DNA of 64,000 nucleotides from UBA1067 sp050874585 (GTDB lineage: Bacteria; Verrucomicrobiota; Kiritimatiellia; RFP12; UBA1067). The stretch's first letter is position 1, and each line of letters starts with the position of its first letter. Under the pieces are notes generated by a model. That model had not been told where the DNA came from. It ran no database searches and saw only the letters and a program-made list of their open reading frames with translations. Both the position numbers and the translations under genes were made by a program. The DNA is taken from contig JBNMKZ010000001.1 in the NCBI GenBank assembly GCA_050874585.1, positions 49,772 through 113,771 on the forward strand, in the 5' to 3' direction. Below are positions 23,511 to 30,381 of the stretch, one piece after another.

Positions 23511-25066
23511 ATCGGACAATCGCAGCCTTCCTTTTTGCCGCGCTCGGACTGATGACGGGCTGTACGCAAGTTTCGAACGACCGCACCTGCACGGTAAACG
23601 AACAGCCTGCCACACGATGGCGGGGCTTCAATCTGCTCGAAATGTTCGTCTGGCCGACGAACGATCCAACGCCAGCCTACCGCGAATGGGACTTCCAGAA
23701 GATTCGCGAATGGGGGTTCAACTTCGTCCGACTGCCGATCGACTACCGGTACTTCACCCACGGAAAGGACTGGAACATCCTCGACGAAGAACGACTGAAG
23801 GTCGTGGACCGCGCCATTGAACTGGGCGAAAAGTACGATATCCACGTCCAAATCTGCCTTCACCGTGCACCCGGCTACTGCGTCAATCCGACGGGAACGG
23901 AACCGGCCGACCTCTTCAGCGACGCGGAAGCCCAGAAGGTCTTCGCCCGCTACTGGGGAACATTCGCCCGCCGGTGGAAGAAATGGCCCAACCGCCGCGT
24001 CTCCTTCGATCTTGTCAACGAACCTCCCAAGATTTCCGAGGAAAAATATGTCGCGGCAATCCGCCCGGCGATCGCGGCAATTCGAGAGGTGGATCCCGAC
24101 CGACTCATCTTCTCCGATGGGCGCGACGGAGGGAACCTGCCGACCTTCTCCCTCGCAGGTGAGCGCGGCATTGCACAGGCCATGCGCGGCTACAAGCCCA
24201 TGTCCGTCTCGCATTTCGGCGCACCCTGGTGCGCGGGACTGACGACATCCCTGCCCCCCATTTGGCCACTGGACCCGTTTGCGCCCGAAGGCATTCTTGC
24301 AGGTGTCGGCAAGGCCAAGTTGCGTAGCCCACTCGTCATCGAGGATGTCCCCCCCTGCACCCTTTCGCTTCACTTCGGCGGTGTCAGCGAAAAAGTGACC
24401 GTCCGCGTCACGGGCGACGGGACGAAACTGGCGGACTTCACCTTTCGTCCGAAGAAGGGCGATCCGCTTTGGCGCTCCGTCGCAGTGCATCCAAAATGGA
24501 AGATTCTGCAGGGCGATTACATGGGCGTTGAGACCACACGGGTTGAGCGCGCCGTCAAGCGTCTTGAGATCTGTCTCACCAACGGTGACTGGTGTCACCT
24601 CACGGGCGTGCGGTTCACGACAGACGACGGTCGAACGGCCCTGCTGCGCATTTCGCCGCGCTTCGCCCCGGCGCGGCACTTCACCCAACGCTTCGCCGGA
24701 TTCGACGCGCCTTATCCCTTCGTCCCCACAGAGACCAACGCGACTTCCGCACGCGCCCTTCCACAGAAAGAAGGCCTCCGCTGGCTTGAGGAGAACAACT
24801 TCAAGACCTGGGACCAGTTCGCCGAGCGGGGCGGATTCGTGATGATGGGCGAATTCGGGGCGTTTCGCAACTGCCCGCACGACATCGCCCTCGCCTGGAT
24901 GGAGGATAACCTGCGCCTCCTGAAGAAACGCAACTGGGGCTGGGCACTCTGGAACTTGCGCGGCACATTCGGCATTCTCGACTCCAACCGAAAGGATGTC
25001 GACTACGAAGCCTGCGAAGGACACCTGCTGGACCGCCAGATGCTCAACCTTCTCCAGGCATACTAA
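23507..25066 (+). CDS. GH5-family glycoside hydrolase lipoprotein with a large inserted domain
   Basis: A lipoprotein signal ends at MTGC (Cys19), followed by a (beta/alpha)8 barrel of the cellulase GH5 type: TRWRGFNLLEMF, FNFVRLPIDYRYF, the acid/base Glu172 in FDLVNEPP, and the nucleophile Glu449 in MMGEFGAF, then WGWALWNLRG. The catalytic glutamates are about 280 residues apart rather than the usual 100-130. Residues about 255-415 appear to be an inserted beta-rich domain with CBM-like strands (CTLSLHFGGVSEKVTVRVTGDG). The start overlaps the preceding stop by 4 bp. It likely acts on a beta-glucan, beta-mannan or similar chain at the cell surface. Confidence 0.88.
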   Translation: MNRTIAAFLFAALGLMTGCTQVSNDRTCTVNEQPATRWRGFNLLEMFVWPTNDPTPAYREWDFQKIREWGFNFVRLPIDYRYFTHGKDWNILDEERLKVVDRAIELGEKYDIHVQICLHRAPGYCVNPTGTEPADLFSDAEAQKVFARYWGTFARRWKKWPNRRVSFDLVNEPPKISEEKYVAAIRPAIAAIREVDPDRLIFSDGRDGGNLPTFSLAGERGIAQAMRGYKPMSVSHFGAPWCAGLTTSLPPIWPLDPFAPEGILAGVGKAKLRSPLVIEDVPPCTLSLHFGGVSEKVTVRVTGDGTKLADFTFRPKKGDPLWRSVAVHPKWKILQGDYMGVETTRVERAVKRLEICLTNGDWCHLTGVRFTTDDGRTALLRISPRFAPARHFTQRFAGFDAPYPFVPTETNATSARALPQKEGLRWLEENNFKTWDQFAERGGFVMMGEFGAFRNCPHDIALAWMEDNLRLLKKRNWGWALWNLRGTFGILDSNRKDVDYEACEGHLLDRQMLNLLQAY

Positions 25067-25068
25067 GC

Positions 25069-26664
25069 ATGAAACGACTCCCCTTCCTTCTCACTTTGCT
25101 CTGCGCCGGACTCGTCCAGGCGATGGACTTCATTCCCCTCGACCGCCCAAAATCCGTTCTGGTCGATGGCCGCCCCGGAAAAGACCGCCTGGAATACCAG
25201 TCAGATGGAACACTCATTTTGAAAGGCGGCACGGCGTCCTGCGTCCAGCTCGCCTGGGAATGCGAATTCAAAACGCGGACAAGCGTCCTTGGCGGAATGT
25301 GGGAACGAACCTACGGTGACAGTGCCTGGCGGAGGATAGAATCGACAAATGTGCCGCGAGATGGGTTTATGGCATGGTATGTCCTCGTATCCGATGGCAG
25401 TCGCACGGACGGCTACGGCATCAAGGTTCAGCCCAATGCCTTCGCCAGTTGGCGGGTTTATCCGAACCGCCTCGAACTCTTCCTCGATGTCAGGGCGGGA
25501 ACGCATCCCGTTGAACTCGGCACCCGCTCACTCGCCCTTTGCACACTTGTCTCGCGGCAGGGGCACGATAAGGAGTCCGCCTTTGCCGCCGGACGCGCAT
25601 TCTGCCGCCTCATGTGCCCAACGCCGCGCCTGCCCGCCGCACCCGTCTATGGCTACAACGACTGGTACTGCGCCTACGGCAATAACACGGCAACCAACTT
25701 TCTCGCCGACGTCAAGTTCCTCGTCGAGACCATGGACGCACAGCCCGGCGACCCCGTCACAAACCGCCCGTTCGCCATCGTGGACGACGGCTGGCAGAAT
25801 GCGATTCGCCATGGCGGCGACCCGCTGAAGCGCGGCGGGCAGTGGGGTTCGGTCAATCCACGATGGGGACTGCCAATGGCAGAGGTCGCACACCGCATCA
25901 AGACGATGAAGGCGCGGCCCGGTCTCTGGTACCGTCCGTTCGAGCCGGACGAAGGAGAGGTCAAACTGCCGATTGACCCGACCGACCCAAAGTGGAAACG
26001 GCGGATCCGCGAGGACCTTGCACGGTTTGCCGACTGGGGCATGGAACTCGTCAAGATTGACTTCATCACCTATGACTGGAACGTCACCTGGGGCTATGAG
26101 CTGACCGCCACGCCTTTCGGAAAGCCCCTCGCCCCCTGGCGTGATCGGACACGAACAAGTGCCGAGGTGATTCGCGACCTTTACCAGACCATGCGGGATG
26201 CGGCTGGCGATCGACTGCTCATTATCGGCTGCAATGCCATTGACCATTTTGCCGCAGGACTCTTCGAACTCCAGCGCACGGGTGACGATACGAGCGGACG
26301 CGAATGGGCGCGAACACGCAAGATGGGACCGAACACGCTTGGTATGCGCGCCATCCACAACGGCATCTTCTATCTCAATGACGGCGATTGCGTCGGACTT
26401 GTGAACGAGGGTGACATTCCCTGGCAGAAGAACCGCCAGTGGCTTGACCTCGTCTCCCACAGTGGGACGGCACTGTTCACAAGTTGGAAACGCAGTCTTG
26501 TGACACCCGACATTGCCCGTGAACTTGGCCGCGCCTGGCGAACCGCCGCGCACTGTACGACGACTGGCGAACCGCTGGACTGGCGCTCAACGCCGCGTCC
26601 ACGGCGCTGGCTTTTTGGCGAAAACTGCCGCGCCACCTACGATTGGGACAGTTCAAACGACTGA
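25069..26664 (+). CDS. GH36/melibiase-like alpha-galactosidase family protein, exported
   Basis: A signal peptide (MKRLPFLLTLLCAGLVQA) precedes an N-terminal beta-sandwich and a TIM barrel with APVYGYNDWYCAYG, FAIVDDGWQ, the nucleophile Asp331 in ELVKIDFITYDW, and a likely acid/base Asp in QRTGDDTS (about 406). These are the features of clan GH-D enzymes that release terminal alpha-galactose or related sugars. The protein (531 aa) ends soon after the barrel, so the usual C-terminal beta domain is short or missing. It starts 2 bp after the GH5 stop and closes the operon. Confidence 0.8.
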   Translation: MKRLPFLLTLLCAGLVQAMDFIPLDRPKSVLVDGRPGKDRLEYQSDGTLILKGGTASCVQLAWECEFKTRTSVLGGMWERTYGDSAWRRIESTNVPRDGFMAWYVLVSDGSRTDGYGIKVQPNAFASWRVYPNRLELFLDVRAGTHPVELGTRSLALCTLVSRQGHDKESAFAAGRAFCRLMCPTPRLPAAPVYGYNDWYCAYGNNTATNFLADVKFLVETMDAQPGDPVTNRPFAIVDDGWQNAIRHGGDPLKRGGQWGSVNPRWGLPMAEVAHRIKTMKARPGLWYRPFEPDEGEVKLPIDPTDPKWKRRIREDLARFADWGMELVKIDFITYDWNVTWGYELTATPFGKPLAPWRDRTRTSAEVIRDLYQTMRDAAGDRLLIIGCNAIDHFAAGLFELQRTGDDTSGREWARTRKMGPNTLGMRAIHNGIFYLNDGDCVGLVNEGDIPWQKNRQWLDLVSHSGTALFTSWKRSLVTPDIARELGRAWRTAAHCTTTGEPLDWRSTPRPRRWLFGENCRATYDWDSSND

Positions 26665-27394
26665 GGTTGAGAATCGGGCGCGGCAAAACCGCCTGCTCGT
26701 GGGCTTGCGCGGCCTGCCGTTGCCCGTCGGCTCGCGGTGCCCACGGGTCTTGCCGGTCTGCCGTCCGGCAGGCCATTCAGTCCCCTTCCTACCACCCTTA
26801 CCTTCAGCCTCTCCCCCGCTCTGCAACCTCTGCGGCTGAAAACCACCCTCCCCTTTCCGCGCTTTCCGCGTGTTCCGCGCCCCTCCCCAAACTCGGCGGA
26901 CAAACTTTCGATCTCGACGGAAAAACTTATCAACATTTCCCGCGAGTTTCCCCTTCTCCCTTCCACTAACCGACCGAAAGCCGCCATCCGCCTCCCCTTT
27001 CCCGCGCTTTCCGCGTGTTCCGCCCCGTCCCCAAAACTCGGCGGACAAACTTTCAATCTCGGCGGAAGAACTTATCAACATCTCCCGCGAGTTTCCCCTT
27101 CTCCCTTCCGCTAACCGACCGAACGCCGCAATCCGCCGCCCCTTTCCCGCGCTTTCCGCGTATTCCGCGCCCCTCCCAAAACTCGGCGGACAAACTTTCA
27201 ATCTCGGCGGAAGAACTTATCTCGCCGGACGGAACGGCCCGTCAATCCCGCGAGTTGCCGCGAGGCCCAGTTCCGCAAGGCCCCCGCGCACCCCGCGAAA
27301 TCCCCTCCCCCGTAAATCCCGCGAGGGGGGCGATACTGTCCGCCGCGCCGACGGGGGCGGTCCCCGCACGGCGGAAACGAAAGGAACGACGAAC
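26665..27394. other. Non-coding repeat region between GH36 and the unknown three-gene cassette
   Basis: No gene is supported. From left to right: a segment around 26683-26714 with GCAAAACCGCCTGCTCG repeated at 28703; a hairpin CTGCCGTCCGGCAG (26758-26771) repeated at 28963-28978; a family B fragment (26819-26880); and a 145-bp tandem array (26851-27225). Base composition is strongly pyrimidine-skewed on the plus strand. Confidence 0.65.
26851..27225. repeat. 145-bp tandem repeat, about 2.6 copies
   Basis: The landmark GCTTTCCGCGTGTTCCG starts at 26861, 27006 and (GCTTTCCGCGTATTCCG) 27151, so the period is 145 bp. Other landmarks, AAACTCGGCGGACAAACTTTC and CCCGCGAGTTTCC, keep the same spacing. 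145 is not a multiple of three, so the open frames through it are unlikely to be coding. Copies differ by scattered substitutions. Confidence 0.85.
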
Positions 27395-27607
27395 ATGAAG
27401 ACGAAAGCCATGAGACGCGCGAAGGGCGGGAGCGGGATCGCCCGCATCCTGCGGCCCTCGAACTACACGCACGGCGCCCCGCGCCAGTGGACGCCCGCCC
27501 GCCGCGAGGCCTGGCGCACGGGACTCGCGCTCCTCCGCGCCGGCGAGCCGCTCGACCGCGTCCTCGCACGGGCCCGCGCCATCCTCCGCGAGGGGGGTGC
27601 GCGATGA
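27395..27607 (+). CDS. Unknown small basic protein, first gene of a coupled cassette
   Basis: A 70-aa, Arg-rich protein (MKTKAMRRAKGGSGIAR to LARARAILREGGAR) with no recognised family. The segment TPARREAWRTGLALLRAGEPLDRVLARARAIL should form two amphipathic helices. GAAAGGAACGACGAAC precedes the ATG, a leader repeated before 28683. Third codon positions are almost all G or C, which supports coding in spite of the repeats just upstream. Its stop overlaps the next start by 4 bp (ATGA). Confidence 0.6.
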   Translation: MKTKAMRRAKGGSGIARILRPSNYTHGAPRQWTPARREAWRTGLALLRAGEPLDRVLARARAILREGGAR

Positions 27608-28008
27608 GCGGCCCCACCCCGCAGCCGACCTCCCCCTCGCGTGTGCGCACGTGCGCCCGCGTTCTGAAGGGTGAAGGGTTAAGTAATAATAATACTGGGG
27701 AGCCTCTCAGAACGCGCGTGCGCGTACGCGAGGGATTCTACGGCCCGGCCATCGCCCGCGACACCGACGCCGCGGTCGACTACGCCCTGCAGGCGACGCG
27801 CAACGACCCGCGCTATCGCGCCGCCTGGTGCTTCTACTGCCTGCACCTCGGCGTGAACACCTTCCTCGACCAGCTCGACGCGGTCCTCTCCTGCCACGCG
27901 CAGGGCGAGATCCTCGACCCCGCCCGCGCCTTCCACGCGCGGCTCCGCCAGATGGCCGACAGGACGCTCGGGCGCATCCGCACGGACGGGAAGGGAGGTG
28001 CGCGATGA
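27604..28008 (+). CDS. Unknown 134-aa protein, second gene of the cassette
   Basis: The N-terminal 50 residues are low in complexity and lie over an inverted repeat CGCGTTCTGA (27658-27667) / TCAGAACGCG (27706-27715) with an AT-rich centre of stop-like composition. The remainder, GFYGPAIARDTDAAVDYAL, NDPRYRAAWCFYCLHLG and DQLDAVLSCHAQGEI, is helical and looks like a genuine folded domain with three Cys and His residues, unknown to me. The junctions to the genes on both sides are ATGA overlaps preceded by nearly the same sequence (GGGGTGCGCG, GAGGTGCGCG). Confidence 0.6.
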   Translation: MSGPTPQPTSPSRVRTCARVLKGEGLSNNNTGEPLRTRVRVREGFYGPAIARDTDAAVDYALQATRNDPRYRAAWCFYCLHLGVNTFLDQLDAVLSCHAQGEILDPARAFHARLRQMADRTLGRIRTDGKGGAR

Positions 28009-28385
28009 GCAGCCGAAACGACCGGCTCAACGACGCGATGCTGCCGCTCGGGGCCGCCGGCGACCCGGATCGGTCCGCCGCCTTCTCCGACCGGGGCGCG
28101 GGCGCCGCGCACATCCGCCGCGCCCCCGACGGCGACGCGCACGACCGCCGCGAAAGCGCGGACCGGCGCCGCGCACGGCTCACCGGCCAGGCCATGCTCC
28201 TGCTGCTGCTCACCGGCAGGGGCTGGCTCTGCACCACCCTCGGCCTCGTCGCCGAGAACGGGCGCGACAGACGCTCGTCCATCCGCGAACTCGCCGGGAA
28301 CGGCGGGGACGTGCGGACGGCCCGCCGCCGCTATGAGAGGCAGCGAGACTCCCTCCTCGCATTCTTCTCGGGCGGCGCAGATTAG
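28005..28385 (+). CDS. Unknown 126-aa protein, third gene of the cassette
   Basis: An Arg/Asp-rich N-terminal half is followed by a short hydrophobic segment (TGQAMLLLLLTGRGWLCTTLGLV) and a basic C-terminus (IRELAGNGGDVRTARRRYERQRDSLLAFF) that could be a helix-turn-helix or a DNA/RNA-binding helix; this is only a suggestion. The start ATGAGCAGC resembles that of the second gene (ATGAGCGGC). The gene ends 4 bp before a family B repeat element. No homologue is recognised. Confidence 0.55.
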   Translation: MSSRNDRLNDAMLPLGAAGDPDRSAAFSDRGAGAAHIRRAPDGDAHDRRESADRRRARLTGQAMLLLLLTGRGWLCTTLGLVAENGRDRRSSIRELAGNGGDVRTARRRYERQRDSLLAFFSGGAD

Positions 28386-28388
28386 GCC

Positions 28389-28562
28389 AACCACGGACCA
28401 CACGGAAGGCACGGAATGGGCTTTCGCGATTTCTCCTGGCCGCAAAGTGCGCAAAGAGACCAAAGACATTTGAGACTCCGAACTCTATCTCTGCGACCTC
28501 TGCGGCCTCTGCGGCCAAGAACCACCCTCCACATTTCCGTGTGCTCCGCGTGTTCCGTGGTT
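28389..28562. repeat. Family B inverted-repeat element
   Basis: 174 bp with imperfect terminal inverted repeats: AACCACGGACCACACGGAAG at the left and TTCCGTGTGCTCCGCGTGTT plus CCGTGGTT at the right. Inner arms are GCCGCAAAGTGCGCAAAGAG and CTCTGCGGCCTCTGCGGCC. The tag ACCACCCTCC lies between the right arms. All words have a spacing of about nine bases, as in family A, though the word itself is different. Confidence 0.75.
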
Positions 28563-29111
28563 CAAATCAAAAACCGATGTCGCATCTGTGTGCCTATATA
28601 TATGGGGGGCATCGATGCGAGGCCCCCGACGAACTCAAACCCAACAACCCAGAACGACAGACAAGAGAAAGGAACAACGAACATGAAGAACCCGAAACTC
28701 AGCAAAACCGCCTGCTCGGGGGCTTGCGCGGCGGCTCGCCCGACCCGGATGCGGCGACGGTCTCGCAACGCCTCTCGCGCCTCGACAAGCAGCTTCGCTG
28801 AGCCTGCCCTGCCTCGGCGACTATCACTGGCTGCGGACAAAGCAACTCCTACGGCTGCGAGCCGCACCGCACCTCTCGTGCGACCGCCGCGCTCACCCCC
28901 TCGCCCGAGAGGAAAGCCAGGCCGGCCACAGGCGGGACGCGGCAGAATGGTTTTGCCGCGCCTGCCGTCCGGCAGGCCATCCAAAGTGCCGCGACAGGGC
29001 CTTTCACAACACTCGCGCAGCGAGTCCCACCTGCAACCCGGGCGGGCGCAAGTTGCGTCCCGCCCGCGTCCAAGTTAGGCCGCGGCACCCGGGAAGTTGA
29101 AACAACCACGG

Positions 29112-29253
29112 ACAGCCTTGCGCCCTCCCTGCGGGGCCGGACACGAAAGGCCACCAAAACCGGCGAAGCCGGATACGAAACCGCCGCGCCCTTCCGTCGA
29201 TTTCAGTGTCGGCCGATAGGCCGGTTCTGTGCATTCAGTGGCAAAAAACAAAC
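29112..29253. repeat. Family A element, 5'-truncated copy
   Basis: From GCCTTGCGCCCTCCCTGCGG to TGCATTCAGTGGCAAAAAAC it matches the copy at 12130-12260 closely, including ACCGGCGAAGCCGG and GTGTCGGCCGATAGGCCG. The left terminal repeat is replaced by AACAACCACGGACAG. Confidence 0.8.
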
Positions 29254-29315
29254 CGAAACACCAACGAAAGGAAACACAACACATGAAACTCAGCAAGACC
29301 GAATCCGCCGCGACC

Positions 29316-29420
29316 TCAGTCCTCGCTATCGTCACCCTTGTCCACAACCCTGCCAAAAATGAACATTCCCAGCACAATTGCGACCGATACAACAAGAATC
29401 CAAACTACCTTCGCCGTCAT
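29316..29420 (-). CDS. Putative 34-residue membrane protein
   Basis: The ATG follows the stop codon of the putative anti-sigma gene directly (TAAATG). The product is MTAKVVWILVVSVAIVL plus GMFIFGRVVDKGDDSED, one hydrophobic helix and an acidic tail. Small size makes it uncertain, but the tight junction and clear membrane helix support it as the third member of the sigma-factor operon, perhaps helping or modulating the anti-sigma protein. Confidence 0.5.
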   Translation of the reverse strand: MTAKVVWILVVSVAIVLGMFIFGRVVDKGDDSED

Positions 29421-29765
29421 TTAGTCACGCTCCTTCCGCCGATTCACACGAAAACACTCCCGAAAGAACCCCAGCAACATCCACCCGGAGACGCTGTCCC
29501 GATCACCATTCGCCGCGTCCTGCGCGGCAATCAGCGACGTCTCGCCCAAGCCACTCACGCGTTCCGACCGGCCCGAGAGGCCGACGGCGAGGATGCATCC
29601 AACCGAAAGAAGGGCCAGAACCGCCATGACCTTCGCACGGAAGACTCGCCGTGCGCGGCGAATCGAACCGACAAGCCGTTCTTCCATTCCCGAAGGCAAC
29701 TGGGTCGCCCCAACGCTCCTTCGTACCTTATTCGTAAGAATCGAATCGATTTCACTCTCGTTCAT
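29421..29765 (-). CDS. Putative anti-sigma factor, single-pass membrane protein
   Basis: This 114-aa protein has a polar N-terminal half (MNESEIDSILTNKVRRSV) and one membrane helix (AKVMAVLALLSVGCILAVGL, about 45-64), followed by about 45 residues that would be periplasmic. The start overlaps the sigma-factor stop by 4 bp. Position and topology fit an anti-sigma factor, but there is no zinc-binding HxxxCxxC motif and no family match recognised, so this is from context. Confidence 0.55.
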   Translation of the reverse strand: MNESEIDSILTNKVRRSVGATQLPSGMEERLVGSIRRARRVFRAKVMAVLALLSVGCILAVGLSGRSERVSGLGETSLIAAQDAANGDRDSVSGWMLLGFFRECFRVNRRKERD

Positions 29766-30301
29766 GCACTCACCATCTCCTCTTTCTTTGACAGCCGCGC
29801 ATAAAGCGCCGCTCGGGCATTGTAAAGGCGTGATTTGACCGTCCCCTCCGAGAGGTTCAGGATGCGGGCGATTTCTCCGATGGACAGGTCCTCAAAATAG
29901 CGCAAGACCACCACCTCCCGCAACGGTTCCGAAATGCCGCGAACGGCCGCCCGAACGGCATCCGAATCGCACGACTCCAGAACCGCCATGACGCTCGGTG
30001 AGCACATCTCGGGCAGGTCGCACGGAGCACCAACTGGGATGACCTCGGCCTTCCGCTTGCGAAGGTCCATCCGCCGAAAGTTCAGCATAATCACATAGAG
30101 CCAACTGAAGAAATCGGACTTCGGCTGATAAAGCCCAATCTTCTTGATGGCCTGGTCAAATGACTTGTAGACAAGCTCCTCCGCATCCGAGTCGTTCGGG
30201 CAAAGCAAAACCGCCGCGGCGAAAAGGCGGTTCCCGTACTCGGAAACGAGCCTCTTCGCCCCGCGTTCCCTGTCTTCTCTAATCGCCTGCCAGACTTCCA
30301 T
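29762..30301 (-). CDS. ECF-type RNA polymerase sigma factor
   Basis: The 179-aa protein has region 2 (LVSEYGNRLFAAAVLLCPNDSDAEELVYKSFDQAIKKIGLYQPKSDFFSWLYVIMLNFRRMDLRKRK), shown by the DAEELVYKSF and FFSWLYVIMLN segments, and region 4 with the helix-turn-helix LREVVVLRYFEDLSIGEIARILNLSEGTVKSRLYNARAALY. It would direct polymerase to a small regulon in response to an envelope signal. It is followed by a putative anti-sigma gene and a tiny membrane protein. Confidence 0.9.
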   Translation of the reverse strand: MEVWQAIREDRERGAKRLVSEYGNRLFAAAVLLCPNDSDAEELVYKSFDQAIKKIGLYQPKSDFFSWLYVIMLNFRRMDLRKRKAEVIPVGAPCDLPEMCSPSVMAVLESCDSDAVRAAVRGISEPLREVVVLRYFEDLSIGEIARILNLSEGTVKSRLYNARAALYARLSKKEEMVSA

Positions 30302-30381
30302 CGAGGGTACGAATCATCTACTCTTCTTTCTAAAGGGGTAAATGCCGACCCGATGAAAAAGGTTCACTCGAATTGGTAGCG

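Larger units (their letters stand above)
28386..29315. other. Repeat mosaic between the cassette and the sigma-factor operon
   Basis: About 930 bp without a convincing gene. It contains a family B element (28389-28562), a possible gene remnant from ATG 28683, segments also found at 26683 and 26758, a family C copy (29021-29078) and a family A copy (29112-29253). A long frame from 28683 is open for 131 codons but of low complexity. Confidence 0.65.

Noticed and set aside
26870..27394. N-terminal extension of the 70-aa gene through the tandem repeats
   Set aside because: The 145-bp period breaks the reading frame relation between copies, and a good ribosome-binding site precedes ATG 27395.
27604..28385. 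Toxin-antitoxin pair
   Set aside because: Sizes and coupling would fit, but no known toxin or antitoxin motif is seen, so the label is not supported.
28683..29078. 131-codon frame starting MKNPKLSKT
   Set aside because: Low-complexity Arg/Pro/Ser composition, crosses a family C repeat, no domain; more likely a remnant.
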